Source: JBCCFC01 sp965213595 (GTDB taxonomy: Bacteria > Chloroflexota > Anaerolineae > Caldilineales > Caldilineaceae). Taken from it: a DNA stretch of 64,000 bases. The notes under the pieces are model-generated. The model was not told the DNA's origin. It was given only the letters and a program-made list of their open reading frames with translations, and did not search any database. This document shows positions 54,745 to 63,985 of this stretch, piece by piece. Position 1 is the stretch's first letter; each line of letters opens with the position of its first letter. Position numbers and translations under genes: made by a program. The DNA is taken from NCBI GenBank assembly GCA_965213595.1, contig CBDBZO010000002.1, positions 1,302,001 through 1,366,000 on the forward strand, given 5' to 3'.

Positions 54745-56016
54745 TCACCCGCTCAGCGCCGCCTTGAGCCGCTCCCACGGTGAAGTCGTCAACTCCTCCG
54801 GCTCGATCTCCTTCCCCTTGGCCGCCTCCGGCAGCTTGAAGTACAGGTTGAGCCGGTCGTCCTCAAATTTCGCGCCGTCGACATCGAGCTTGGCCAGCCC
54901 CAGCGGCAGCGACACGTTGCGCTTCCAGTTGCCAATGCGAACCACCAGCTCGTCCACTACGCTGCGGTGCAGCTTCACCTCCTCGCGCTCGACCAGCGGC
55001 AGCGCCAGGCTCAGCACGTAGTGGCCGTCCTCCTGGTAAACTTTCTGCGGCTGGCCGACGAAGAATTTCTGCGTCGGATCGCCCGCCCCGTCGCGCACGG
55101 CCTCCTCGCCAAAGACCACGTTGCCCATCTGCCGCAGCATCTCCACGCCCGTGACTTCCTCCTGGAAGAGCGGCACCTGGAAGATCGGCAGCGGCTGGAA
55201 GGCGGCCTCCACCAGCTCCAGATTTTCCGCCTGGGCACGCTTCCAGCCGTCAAAGTAGCTGTCCGTCAGCGACTGCGGAAAGACGCGGTTGCAGACCACG
55301 GCATCGACCGAATAGCCGTACAGGCTCAGGTACGTATACGCCCGCTGCGCCTCCTTCACCACCATCTTCTCCGGGTTGAGCACCAGCCGCATGGACGAAA
55401 CGTTGCCGTCTCCCAGCAGCTCGGCCATGCGCTCCAGGTAGACGACGAGCTCCTTAATCGAATCAAAGACATCTTCGTCGGGCAGCGGCACGTCGCTAAA
55501 GCGCTTCATCAGCGGGCGCGCCATTTTGACGGTGCGCCGCTGAATGGGAAAAATTTTCTCGATATACCAGCGCGCCATGTCCGGAAAGCTGAGCAACTGC
55601 AGCGTCGACCCGGTGGGCGCGGCGTCGATCACGATCACGTCGAAGTCGCCGCTGTCCGCCAGGTAGGTAATCTGCATCAGGCTCGCCAACTCCTCCATCC
55701 CCGGCAGCACTGCCGTCTCCTCGGCGACGAGGCCATCCATGCCCTGCCACGAGAAAATGGCGTTTATATAATCCTGGACGCGCCCCCAGTACTGGTCCAT
55801 TTGGTTGAGCAGGTCGATCTCCTGGCCCCATAAGTTGGGGGCCAGTTCAGTCAGCTCGTTGCCGATGCGGCGGTCGAAGCTGTCGCCCAGCGAGTGGGCC
55901 GGGTCGGTCGAAAGCACGGCGGTGCGGTAGCCCAGCTCGGCACAGCGCAAGGCCGTCGCCGCGCTGATGCTCGTCTTGCCGACGCCGCCCTTGCCGGTGT
56001 AAAGCAGAATTCGCAT
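54745..56016 (-). CDS. ArsA/Get3-family ATPase with C-terminal HSP20-like domain
   Basis: 423 residues. It begins MRILLYTGKGGVGKTSISAA, with a deviant Walker A (GKGGVGKT). LSTDPAHSLGDSFDR (switch I), VIVIDAAPTGSTLQLLSFPD (switch II) and a GYSVDAVVCNRVFP helix (the A-loop region) are typical. Residues 335-400 (GHYVLSLALPLVEREEVKLH, VVDELVVRIGNWKRNVSLPL) form the ArsA_HSP20 beta domain. In Chloroflexota such proteins occur without arsB, so a Get3-like protein-targeting or chaperone role is as likely as arsenite export. AAGGA lies 6 bases before the ATG. Cytosolic. Confidence 0.9.
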   Translation of the reverse strand: MRILLYTGKGGVGKTSISAATALRCAELGYRTAVLSTDPAHSLGDSFDRRIGNELTELAPNLWGQEIDLLNQMDQYWGRVQDYINAIFSWQGMDGLVAEETAVLPGMEELASLMQITYLADSGDFDVIVIDAAPTGSTLQLLSFPDMARWYIEKIFPIQRRTVKMARPLMKRFSDVPLPDEDVFDSIKELVVYLERMAELLGDGNVSSMRLVLNPEKMVVKEAQRAYTYLSLYGYSVDAVVCNRVFPQSLTDSYFDGWKRAQAENLELVEAAFQPLPIFQVPLFQEEVTGVEMLRQMGNVVFGEEAVRDGAGDPTQKFFVGQPQKVYQEDGHYVLSLALPLVEREEVKLHRSVVDELVVRIGNWKRNVSLPLGLAKLDVDGAKFEDDRLNLYFKLPEAAKGKEIEPEELTTSPWERLKAALSG

Positions 56017-56149
56017 AAGTAGTCCTTTTCGTGAAACGTAGTGCGTGATGCGTAACGCGTGATGCGTGAAACGATGTTGCCTTTACTCTGCAACGCTTTC
56101 AGCGCTGCGACAAATCACGCACCACGCACCACGCATTATTCATTACGTA

Positions 56150-57644
56150 TCACTTCTTCCACAGTTGCGCATCCTTGATCTGCACCTCGTCGTAGGCAAA
56201 GCTTTTGGCCTGGATCAGCGGCACGGCATGGGCTAGCGTCACGCGGATTTCGTTGGGGCCGGGTTGCAGCAAATCGCTTGGCACATCCCACGTGTGGGCA
56301 ACCCAGCTTTTGCTAAAATCATCGAGCGGCATCGGCTGATCCAGCGGCTCGCCGTTGATCCACACGCGGTTCGACCAGTAGTTGCTCTGCATCAGCGTCA
56401 GCCGCAAGCGCCACGTCGCCTCATCTTCGAGCTGCTCGTCCTGAACGTAGACCGTGCCCGACCACTCCGGGCTGGGGTTGCGGTCGTCGTGCAGCGGAAC
56501 CCACGGTTCGGGCATGGCGGCGTCGCCGAGGTGGATGGTGCTGTCGGGAGTGAGTAGTTGGTAATTGGCTGTTAGTTGTTGATTGTTGGTTGTTGGGCCG
56601 CGATTCTGCGAATTGGACAGCGCGTCTTGCAAAGCGAAGTAGGCGGGGCGGGGAGCGTCGCCGTGGATGAGATCGTAGCCGACCCAGTCGGGGTTGTCGG
56701 TGCGTTGAATGTTCCAAACGGTCGCCAGCTCGACCCAGGACCAATCGCGCTCGATCAGCTCAAGCGCGTCAACGAGGTACTCCGCCTGCTCTGTTTCGCT
56801 GACTTCCTGCCAGCGCGAGTGCTCATTGCCCTGCACCGTCCACCCCATCTCGGTGATCCAGACGGGCTTGTCGCCGTCGCCGCGCTCGACCATGATGTCG
56901 CGCAGATCCTCGGTGCGGGCAAGGTTGAGGCCGTCATTGGCATCCCGTGGATCGTCGGGCGGGTGGCCGAAGCCGTAGGCGTGTGCGCCGAGCACGTCAA
57001 AAAATTGGGCCGCGCCCGCGTCGTACATCTGGCGCAGAAATAGCCGGTCGTCCAGCGCCTCGTCGTTTTGCGTGTTGGTCGGCGCCAAGCCCCGCGCTTA
57101 CGACCAGCGCGTTCGGGTCCGTCTCCTTGACGGCGCGGTAGCCGACTGCGAGCAGCTTGACGTACGCCGCTGCGTCGGGCGGCCGGCCGTTCCACTCCAG
57201 CGCGAGGTTGGGCTCGTTCCAAATGATGTACGCCGGAATCCGCCCGCGATAGCGCGAGACGACGGTGCGCACCCAGCGGTCGTAAGCGTCGAGGTCGACG
57301 GGCATATCGCCGTCCGCTGGTCGCGCCCAAGCCGGCGGCTTGTCCAGCCGCGCGACAAAGTCCAGCCCGTAGTACTCCGCGCCCGCCACGGCTTCATCCG
57401 CCCGCTGCCAAAGAAACTGATCTTGCGTTGGCTCCAGCTCGTGCCACGTCAGCAGCTGCACGACGGCGCCAAAATTTGCGTCCGCCGCATAGCCCAGCTC
57501 CGTCGCGTCCGCGGAAAGCGTATGGGCGGCGACGTGGAGATCGGGCGCGGAGCGGTCGCCGCGGACGAGGAAGCCGGTCAGGAGAAGCAGCGCCGCTGCG
57601 CTAGCAAACACGAAGCCAACGTATCTGCGTTTATCTGCGTTCAT
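56150..57644 (-). pseudogene. glycoside hydrolase (cellulase/beta-glycosidase-like) with a frameshift
   Basis: The first frame (57644 to about 57087) encodes an N-terminal membrane anchor (VGFVFASAAALLLLTGFLV), HELEPTQDQFLWQRADEAVA and IPAYIIWNEPNLALEWNG, where NEP supplies the acid/base Glu. Near 57087 a single extra G in GGGCTTGGCG shifts the frame. The second frame continues APTNTQNDEALDDRLFLRQM, FFDVLGAHAYGFGHPP and KPVWITEMGWTVQG with the nucleophile Glu, then a C-terminal beta domain (WRLRLTLMQSNYWSNRVWIN). Removing one base restores one 498-residue GH-A clan protein. Sequencing error and genuine decay are both possible. The start overlaps the propeller stop (ATGA). Confidence 0.82.
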
Positions 57645-59653
57645 CTGCGGTTACTCAACTCTGTTCGCCACACCCCGCGACTCGTCGCCGCGACCAGCCA
57701 GCCCTCGTGTACGACCAAATCCCGCACGCCAACCGACGCCAATTCCGCATCCGGCTGCGGCCCAATCGACTGCCACGTCGCGCCGCCGTCGCTCGTGCGG
57801 TAGATGCCCTCGTAGCGCGTGCCCGCAAAGGCAATGTCCGACTGCGTCGGGTGCAGCGCCAGCGCACTGACGGTGATGCCGCCCAGCCCTTCGCCCCAGG
57901 ATGACCAAGTCGCGCCGCCGTCGGTGCTGCGGAAGAGGCCGTTTGTTGCGCCAGCGTAGACGACTTGTGCGTCGCGCGGGTCGACCGAGACGTGGAAGAC
58001 GCTCTGTCCAGCAAGTTCCACCCCAATCGGCGACCACGAGCGCGCGCCGTCTGTGCTGCGAAATAGCTCCGTGGCTGCGCCCGCATAGGCGAGGCTGGCG
58101 TCGTGTGGGGAAAAGGCGAGCGAGAGCACTTCAGTCGTCTCGCTCATGCCGCCCCACAGCGGGAGCCACTCTTCGTCAAAGTTACCGCTGCTCAAGCTGC
58201 GACGCGTGTCGTCGTTGGCGTAGAGGCGCGAAAAGGCGATGCGCGCGAGCAGCCGCTGCGGGTTGCTGGGGTCGACGGCCAGCCCCGGCAGGCTGTTGCC
58301 CGGCCAGCCAATCAGTCGCCATTGTTCAAAATCGCCCTGCGCATCGACATCAAGCCGATAGACGCCGCGGCCTTCCGTGCCCGCATACAAAATCGTGCCG
58401 CCATTCTCGCCCGGTGCGCTTGCCAGCGCCGATACCAACCCCGCCGCGCGATCCATCGGCAACCCATCGCTCTGCGCTTGCCACGTCTCGTCGGCTCCAT
58501 CCCAGCGGAAGACGCCGTCCGCGTTGCCAAGATAGAGCGCGCCGTCCGGCCCCACCACCAGCGCGTTTCCCGCATAGAGGCCGACATCCACCGTCTGCCA
58601 GCCATCCTCCGTTTGACGATAGAGCCCGTTCTGCGTCCCCGCCAGCAAAGTGCCGTCTATCAGCGGCGTCAGCGCGAAGAAGAGGCCGTCGCGCGGCAGG
58701 CGGCTGTCGCGCTGCCAGGTGGGGTCAGCCATATTAGTGATGTCGACGCTGCGCAAAACGTCGCCCGTGCTGAGGCCGAGCAAAACATCGTCGGCTTCGC
58801 TGGCGATGGCGTCGACGCGGGCGTCGATCTCCTCGCCGTCGACGACAAGTTCCGCGAGCGACCAGCTATCGCCGCCGTCCAGCGAGCGGTAGAGCCCCCG
58901 GCGCGTGCGGGCGAGCGCGAGGTCGTCGGCCAGGCCGTGCTCCGCGCCCAGCCAGAGCGCAGCCACAAAGGTTTCGCCGATGTCGTCGACCAATTCCCAC
59001 GTTTCCCCTTGATCATCGCTGCCAAATAGCCCCGCGCCATCGGCCCCGGCCAGCAGCCGACCGCTCGGCAGCTCGGCCACGGCAAGCACGGCTTGAGCAC
59101 CCGGCAGCGGCGCGAATGGCCCTCCTGAAATGTGATTCACCTCTAGCTCGCTGTAGCGGTAAGGGCTGGGATCATCCCCCGCCACGTAAAGCACATCGTT
59201 TGGGAAAAAATCGCTGTTGCGCTGGGCCACTGCGTAAGCGGCGCGGGCCGCCGGCCAACCGTAAACCCGCTGCCACACCGTGCCAAAATTGCCGCTGCGA
59301 TAAAGCCCGTCCGCCGTCCCCGCCAGCACGACGTGCGGCTGCGCGCGGTCGAAGTGCAGCGCGTGAACGGGCTGACCGTTGACGCCAACTTCGCCGTTAT
59401 GCGTTACCTGCGCCCAGGTGAGGCCGCCGTCGCGGCTGCGGTAGAGGCTGGCGGGATCGTACGCCCCGGCAAGGATATGCTGTGCATCGGCGGGGTCGAC
59501 GGCGAGGGCGGTGATGGGAAGGTGGGGGGTGAGGCCAGCGTGGATGGGTTGCCAGGAGGTGGAGCGGGAAGCGGGCGTGCAGGAGAGGAGCGTGGCAACT
59601 GCGGCAATCATCAAAAGCGTGGTGCGTGGTGCGTGATACGTAAACTTGTACAT
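57641..59653 (-). CDS. BNR/sortilin-type beta-propeller lipoprotein
   Basis: 670 residues from MYKFTYHAP. A lipoprotein signal (LLMIAAVATLLSCTPAS) is followed by more than eight propeller repeats with the RSTDGGATW type signature: LYRSRDGGLTWAQVTHN, GLYRSGNFGTVWQR, GLFGSDDQGETWELV, GLYRSLDGGDSWSL, ELFRSTDGARSWSPI, GLFRSTDGGATWSSW, GIYRTSDGGATWQSI. Such repeats occur in sialidases, sortilins and photosystem assembly factors. No catalytic residues are visible. The first codons (TYHAPRTT) derive from the CACGCACCACG repeat. It overlaps the glycoside hydrolase gene by 4 bases, so the two are co-transcribed. Confidence 0.82.
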   Translation of the reverse strand: MYKFTYHAPRTTLLMIAAVATLLSCTPASRSTSWQPIHAGLTPHLPITALAVDPADAQHILAGAYDPASLYRSRDGGLTWAQVTHNGEVGVNGQPVHALHFDRAQPHVVLAGTADGLYRSGNFGTVWQRVYGWPAARAAYAVAQRNSDFFPNDVLYVAGDDPSPYRYSELEVNHISGGPFAPLPGAQAVLAVAELPSGRLLAGADGAGLFGSDDQGETWELVDDIGETFVAALWLGAEHGLADDLALARTRRGLYRSLDGGDSWSLAELVVDGEEIDARVDAIASEADDVLLGLSTGDVLRSVDITNMADPTWQRDSRLPRDGLFFALTPLIDGTLLAGTQNGLYRQTEDGWQTVDVGLYAGNALVVGPDGALYLGNADGVFRWDGADETWQAQSDGLPMDRAAGLVSALASAPGENGGTILYAGTEGRGVYRLDVDAQGDFEQWRLIGWPGNSLPGLAVDPSNPQRLLARIAFSRLYANDDTRRSLSSGNFDEEWLPLWGGMSETTEVLSLAFSPHDASLAYAGAATELFRSTDGARSWSPIGVELAGQSVFHVSVDPRDAQVVYAGATNGLFRSTDGGATWSSWGEGLGGITVSALALHPTQSDIAFAGTRYEGIYRTSDGGATWQSIGPQPDAELASVGVRDLVVHEGWLVAATSRGVWRTELSNRR

Positions 59654-59703
59654 GGACAACCTTCGAGAAACAAGGATTTGCGGAACCCATTTAACATTCA
59701 AGT

Positions 59704-59771
59704 TCACGCACCACGCACCACGCACCACGCACCACGCACCACGCACCACGCACTACGCACCACGCACTACG
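59704..59771. repeat. CACGCACCACG microsatellite
   Basis: About seven tandem CACGCACCA-type units between the propeller and peroxiredoxin genes. They reach into the last codons and stop of the minus-strand peroxiredoxin frame. Short copies also occur at 56110-56140. Confidence 0.85.
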
Positions 59772-60228
59772 CCAGCGCCTTCATCGCCGCCGCCGCACTC
59801 TGCTTCGGCGCAATGTTGTACTGCACATCCGCCAGCTTTCCCTCCTCGTCGATCACGAACTGGCTGCGGACGATCCCCATGTATGTGCGCCCGTACATCG
59901 ACTTTTCGCCCCACACGCCGTAGGCCTCGGCGATCTCGTGCTCTTCGTCCACCAGCAGCGGAAAGGGCAGCGAAAATTTGTCCGCGAATTGCTGGTGCGA
60001 ATCCGCATCATCCGGGCTAACGCCGAGCACGACAGCGTTCTGCGCTTCGATATCCGGGTAAACGTCGCGGAAGGCACAGGCCTGGGTGGTGCAGCCGGGC
60101 GTGTCGTCCTTGGGATAGAAATAGAGGACAACGCGCTGGCCGCGATAGTCGACAAGGCGCACGGAATTGCCGCTTTGGGTGGTCGCTTGGAAGTCGGGCG
60201 CGGGGTCGCCCACGGTTAACTGGTTCAT
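59767..60228 (-). CDS. bcp: Bcp/PrxQ peroxiredoxin
   Basis: 153 residues. It reduces hydroperoxides. APDFQATTQSGNSVRLVDYR, the active-site FYPKDDTPGCTTQACAFRD (peroxidatic Cys in PGCTTQAC, with the second cysteine five residues on, as in atypical 2-Cys Bcp), VVLGVSPDDADSHQQFADKF and LPFPLLVDEE are canonical. The last few codons run into the CACGCACCACG microsatellite, so the C-terminus (MKALA) may vary by slippage. Confidence 0.94.
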   Translation of the reverse strand: MNQLTVGDPAPDFQATTQSGNSVRLVDYRGQRVVLYFYPKDDTPGCTTQACAFRDVYPDIEAQNAVVLGVSPDDADSHQQFADKFSLPFPLLVDEEHEIAEAYGVWGEKSMYGRTYMGIVRSQFVIDEEGKLADVQYNIAPKQSAAAAMKALA

Positions 60229-60701
60229 TGTAGCGTCTCTGTGTGGAAATTATCGGTGATTTGCGCTGCGTGTGCGCTTCGACCTCAGTACGCCTATCCT
60301 GCCGAACAACCCACGAAAAATCTGCAACACGGCTCCCATTGTTCCAATCGACGACATTTGGCCGCTAAATACGTCAAACGACGTACAAACTCTTGATGCT
60401 TTAGGTTTACCACCCGCGCAACTTTCGTTACACTACCTACTTAGATTTCCAACAATTTTGTTTAGTGAACCGCATCTGGTTGATTAATCGTATTTATAAC
60501 TATTCAGCCCTCACCCCCAACCCCTCTCCCAGGATGGGAGAGGGGAGCCGTTCTCTTCGTCGTCACGGAGAGTAGTCACAGAGAGATTTGGACAGGAGCC
60601 TGAATAGGTACTCGCGTTTTGTTGTTAACCGTACCTCCTGCCCTGCTTATTTACGCCGTGTTGTGCGGTCGATTCCGCTCTAAATCATGGGAGAATTCAT
60701 C
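60229..60701. other. 473-bp gap with a palindromic repeat
   Basis: A copy of the TGGGAGAGGGG family lies at 60509-60552 (CCTCTCCCA-GGA-TGGGAGAGG core). The rest is A-T-richer without a supported gene; a + frame at 60272-60487 has no ribosome site or family match. Confidence 0.6.
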
Positions 60702-62777
60702 ATGTTACCCCGTCGCTCCCCCGGCCAGCCGCGGCAGGCTTTGTTTTCACGAAGCCTGCGCCTGCTGATGCTGATTGGCTGTTTGCTAGTGCTCTCGGCC
60801 ACCCACCTCGCGCCGCGTGCGCGGGCCCAACCCCCCAATCCCGCCAAACCCGACAGCACTGCCAACGCCGATCTGGCTGCCGTGAGCGATCCCCTGGCGC
60901 AGACGTTTGCCGAACAAGCGGGTCCGGTCGACTTCCTCGTGATCTTCAAAGAGCAACCGAACACCCAGACGCTGCTCGATTCGCCCGACCTGCGAGCGGC
61001 GAGCCGCGAATCGCGCGGGCAGGCGCTGTATGCGGAGCTGACGCAGCAGACGGCCACGTCGCAAACCCGGGTGCGCGCGTGGCTGGCGGCGGAGGGCATC
61101 GCCCACCGCCCCTTCTGGGTGATCAACGCGATTCAGGTGCAGGGCACGGCGCTGGAGGCGGCGACGCTGCGTCGCTTTCCCGAAGTGGATCGGCTGGTGA
61201 CCAATCCGCAAATTTCCCAGTCGCTGCTGGCAGCCGAGCCAGCCGAGCCAGCCGTTGCCCCGCGACCCCAGCTATCTGCGTCACAAGCTGGGGATAACGC
61301 TGGGGAAAAGCCAGCAGAGCTGGGGAAAAGTCAGGAAGAGGCGCTGCCGCCCTACGGCTTACCCTACACCAACGCGCCCGCCGTTTGGGCGCTGGGCTAC
61401 CGCGGCCAGGGCATCGTGATCGGCAGCCAGGACACGGGCGTCGATTGGGCGCACCCGGCGCTGCGCGATGCGTACCGCGGCTGGTCGCCCAGCGAGGAAG
61501 GCGACGTCGACAGCGGCGGGCGCGATGAGGCGAGCGAGGTCGACCACGTGTACAACTGGTTTGACGCCTGGGGCACGCAGGGTCGCCCGGAGCGCTGTGC
61601 CGACGATGCGCAAATTCCCTGCGACGACAACGGCCACGGCACGCACACCGTCGGCACGGTGCTTGGCCTAACGCCCGGCAGCTCGCCGGAGGCGGGGGCG
61701 CTGGGGATGGCGCCGGAGGCGGAGTGGATTGGCTGTCGCAACATGCGCAACAACGTCGGCACGCCCGCCAGCTACATGGCCTGCTTCGAGTTTTTTCTCG
61801 CGCCCTACCCCGTGGGCGGCGATCCCGCCGCGGACGGGCGACCGGAGCTTGCGCCCCACATTATCAACAACTCGTGGGCCTGCCCGCCCAGCGAAGGCTG
61901 CGACGCCGACAGCCTGCGGCAGGTGGTGGAAACGGCGCGCGCGGCGGGGATGTTTGTTGTGTCGTCGGCGGGCAATTCGGGTGCGGCGGGCTGTGGCTCC
62001 GTCGACGATCCAATTGCGATTTACGATGCGGCCTTTAGCATCGGCGCCCACAACGAGGAGGGAATCGTCGCCGGCTTTAGCAGCCGCGGCCCCGTCACCG
62101 TGGACGGCAGCGAGCGGCTCAAGCCCGATTTGAGCGCGCCCGGCGTGCGCGTCTACTCCACCTACGTGCGCAACCCCGAAGCTCCGTCCGGCACGCCGCA
62201 GAACGCGGGCTTTGCCACCCTCAGCGGCACCTCGATGGCGTCGCCCCACGTGGCTGGGGCCGTGGCCCTGCTCTGGTCCGCCCAGCCCTCGCTGATCGGC
62301 GACGTGGAGCGCACCGAGCAGCTATTGCTCAAAAGCGCCGTGCCCGCCGTCCCCACCGCCGCCAGCGATCCCGCCAACGACTGCACGCGCCCCGGCACCG
62401 ACGGCGATATCCCCGTGCCCAACAACACCTATGGCTTTGGTCGGCTGGACGTGCTCGCCGCGCTGGAGCTGGCGCAGGCCCCCGCCTCGGTAACGCTTAC
62501 CCTGCGCGATGGAGCGGACGCCCCGCTCGCCAACGTCAGCGCCGTGCTGCTGGATCAGCTAACGGATTACGAACGGGTGGCGCAGACGGACGCCGCGGGC
62601 GCAGCGCGGTTCGAGGATGTCTACGCCGGCAGCTATCGCGTGGGGGCAGCGGATTCGCTGGACGCCGGGCTCACGCTGATCAACGTCGAGCGCGGCGCGA
62701 CGCTCGACGCAACGGTCGTCGTCGAGCAGGCGGTGCGCTCGGTGGAGTCGATTTATCTGCCGCTGGTGCTGGAGTAG
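60702..62777 (+). CDS. secreted S8 subtilisin-like serine protease
   Basis: 691 residues from the ATG at 60702, favoured by GGGAG 8 bases upstream over the ATG at 60687. A signal peptide (LRLLMLIGCLLVLSATHL) and an I9-like propeptide (about 50-170: FLVIFKEQPNTQTLLDSPD, AEGIAHRPFWVINAIQVQG) precede the catalytic domain. The triad is Asp in GSQDTGVDWAHP (about 245), His in NGHGTHTVGT (about 311) and Ser in LSGTSMASPHVAG (about 510), with the oxyanion Asn in INNSWACPP. A carboxypeptidase-regulatory-like domain (VTLTLRDGADAPLANVSAVL) follows. The C-terminus is RSVESIYLPLVLE, the YLPLV motif. Confidence 0.9.
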   Translation: MLPRRSPGQPRQALFSRSLRLLMLIGCLLVLSATHLAPRARAQPPNPAKPDSTANADLAAVSDPLAQTFAEQAGPVDFLVIFKEQPNTQTLLDSPDLRAASRESRGQALYAELTQQTATSQTRVRAWLAAEGIAHRPFWVINAIQVQGTALEAATLRRFPEVDRLVTNPQISQSLLAAEPAEPAVAPRPQLSASQAGDNAGEKPAELGKSQEEALPPYGLPYTNAPAVWALGYRGQGIVIGSQDTGVDWAHPALRDAYRGWSPSEEGDVDSGGRDEASEVDHVYNWFDAWGTQGRPERCADDAQIPCDDNGHGTHTVGTVLGLTPGSSPEAGALGMAPEAEWIGCRNMRNNVGTPASYMACFEFFLAPYPVGGDPAADGRPELAPHIINNSWACPPSEGCDADSLRQVVETARAAGMFVVSSAGNSGAAGCGSVDDPIAIYDAAFSIGAHNEEGIVAGFSSRGPVTVDGSERLKPDLSAPGVRVYSTYVRNPEAPSGTPQNAGFATLSGTSMASPHVAGAVALLWSAQPSLIGDVERTEQLLLKSAVPAVPTAASDPANDCTRPGTDGDIPVPNNTYGFGRLDVLAALELAQAPASVTLTLRDGADAPLANVSAVLLDQLTDYERVAQTDAAGAARFEDVYAGSYRVGAADSLDAGLTLINVERGATLDATVVVEQAVRSVESIYLPLVLE

Positions 62778-62899
62778 TATTTCGTATTGCTTACTGCGTA
62801 TTGCTTGGTGGGTGGATAACGGGGCCTGGATGGAATTTCTATACCCCATTTCGCACCCGCCCGAACAAGCAATAAGCAGTAAGCAGTAAGCCCTACGCC

Positions 62900-63761
62900 C
62901 TACTCCCCCATCCCCGCCTGCGACCACATCTTCTGCATGGCCGCCGCCGTTTCGCGCACGGCCTGCTCGTCCGGCAGGTCGCGCAGGCGCTGGCTAAAGG
63001 GCTCGGCGGTGAGGGGGACCATCGTAGCCGATGTCGCGCAGGGCGTGGAGGAAGCGCGTGAGATCGTGGACGCCGGTTTCGGCGGGCAGGGCGCGCTCGT
63101 TGTCGATCTGCTCATCCGGCCCGCGATTGGCGAGCGCGTCGTTGACGTGCACGTTGACCACGTCTTGGTTGCTCAACCGGCGCACGTCATCCATCGAGGC
63201 GTGCGAGGTGTAGAGGTGGAAGCTGTCCACCAGCAGGCCGAGATTGCCCGTGCCGATTTCGGCGGCCAGCGCCAACATGCCGTCCATCGTGTGGATAAAT
63301 TCGTGCTGGAAGCGGCTGCGCAGCGTCTTTGGGCCCACCCATTCGAGGCCAAAGCGACAGCCGTAGTTGCTCAGGATTTCGGCAATCGGGCGCAGTCGCT
63401 CCACGTGAAAGGCAAAGTTCTCGTCAAAGTCACGCTCGTCGCTGCCGGGCAGAATCCAGGTGTTTGTGCGCGGCGCATCCAGCTCCTGGGCCAGCTGCGC
63501 ATAGCGGGGCAGCAGCGCCAGCCCGTCCTCCCACTCGTCTATATCGCCGCGAAAGTTCACGGGCAGGCCCCAAACGCCGGGGCGCACGCCGTGCTCGTCA
63601 AAAATGGCCCGCACGGACTGGGGGCCCTGTTCGTCGGCCAGCGCGCTGGCTTCGCTAATCGAAAAATCGATGCCGCCAAAGCCGTGCTCGGCGGCGTATC
63701 GAGCGCTCGTCGCCAGATCGGCGCCGACGCCGATCATGTTGGGGTTGAGGTTGAGAAACAT
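62900..63761 (-). pseudogene. sugar phosphate isomerase/epimerase (xylose isomerase-like TIM barrel) with a frameshift near its end
   Basis: The main frame from MFLNLNPNMIGVGADLATSA encodes a TIM barrel: HGFGGIDFSISEASALADEQ, VWGLPVNFRGDIDEWEDGL, FGLEWVGPKTLRSR (metal-binding Glu), LGLLVDSFHLYTSHAS, VVNVHVNDALANRGP and GVHDLTRFLHALRDIGYDG. At about 63015 a run of five C (GGTCCCCCTC) shifts the frame. With one C fewer the protein continues PLTAEPFSQRLRDLPDEQAV to the stop at 62900. About 287 residues in all when repaired. A homopolymer sequencing error is a strong alternative to true inactivation. Confidence 0.82.
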
Positions 63762-63943
63762 GGGGAGCTCGCTATCTTTGTGCTTGGTGATTGGTGAGCG
63801 ATCGTCGCACGCCTCAGCACTTTTGTCAATCGCGCTGGGCGAGCGGGCGAGCGGGGTGCGTTTCAGCTTCGGGGCAAAGCCGCGCTGGCAGGGCGTTCGA
63901 CCTCTCCCCCTCGCTGTTGGTTCGTGGGTAACGAATCGGGTGA

Positions 63944-63985
63944 AGCCCCCTCTCCTCGGAGGAGAGGGGGTTTGGGGGAGAGGTC
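63944..63985. repeat. palindromic repeat, GGAGAGGGGG family
   Basis: CCCCCTCTCCTCGGAGGAGA with GGGGG forms a near-perfect palindrome, followed by TTTGGGGGAGAGG. It is the last copy in the window and lies in the gap upstream of the isomerase gene. Confidence 0.75.

Noticed and set aside
59704..59771. CRISPR-like tandem repeats
   Set aside because: Units are about 9-10 bases, directly abutting, with no unique spacers and no cas genes. This is a microsatellite.
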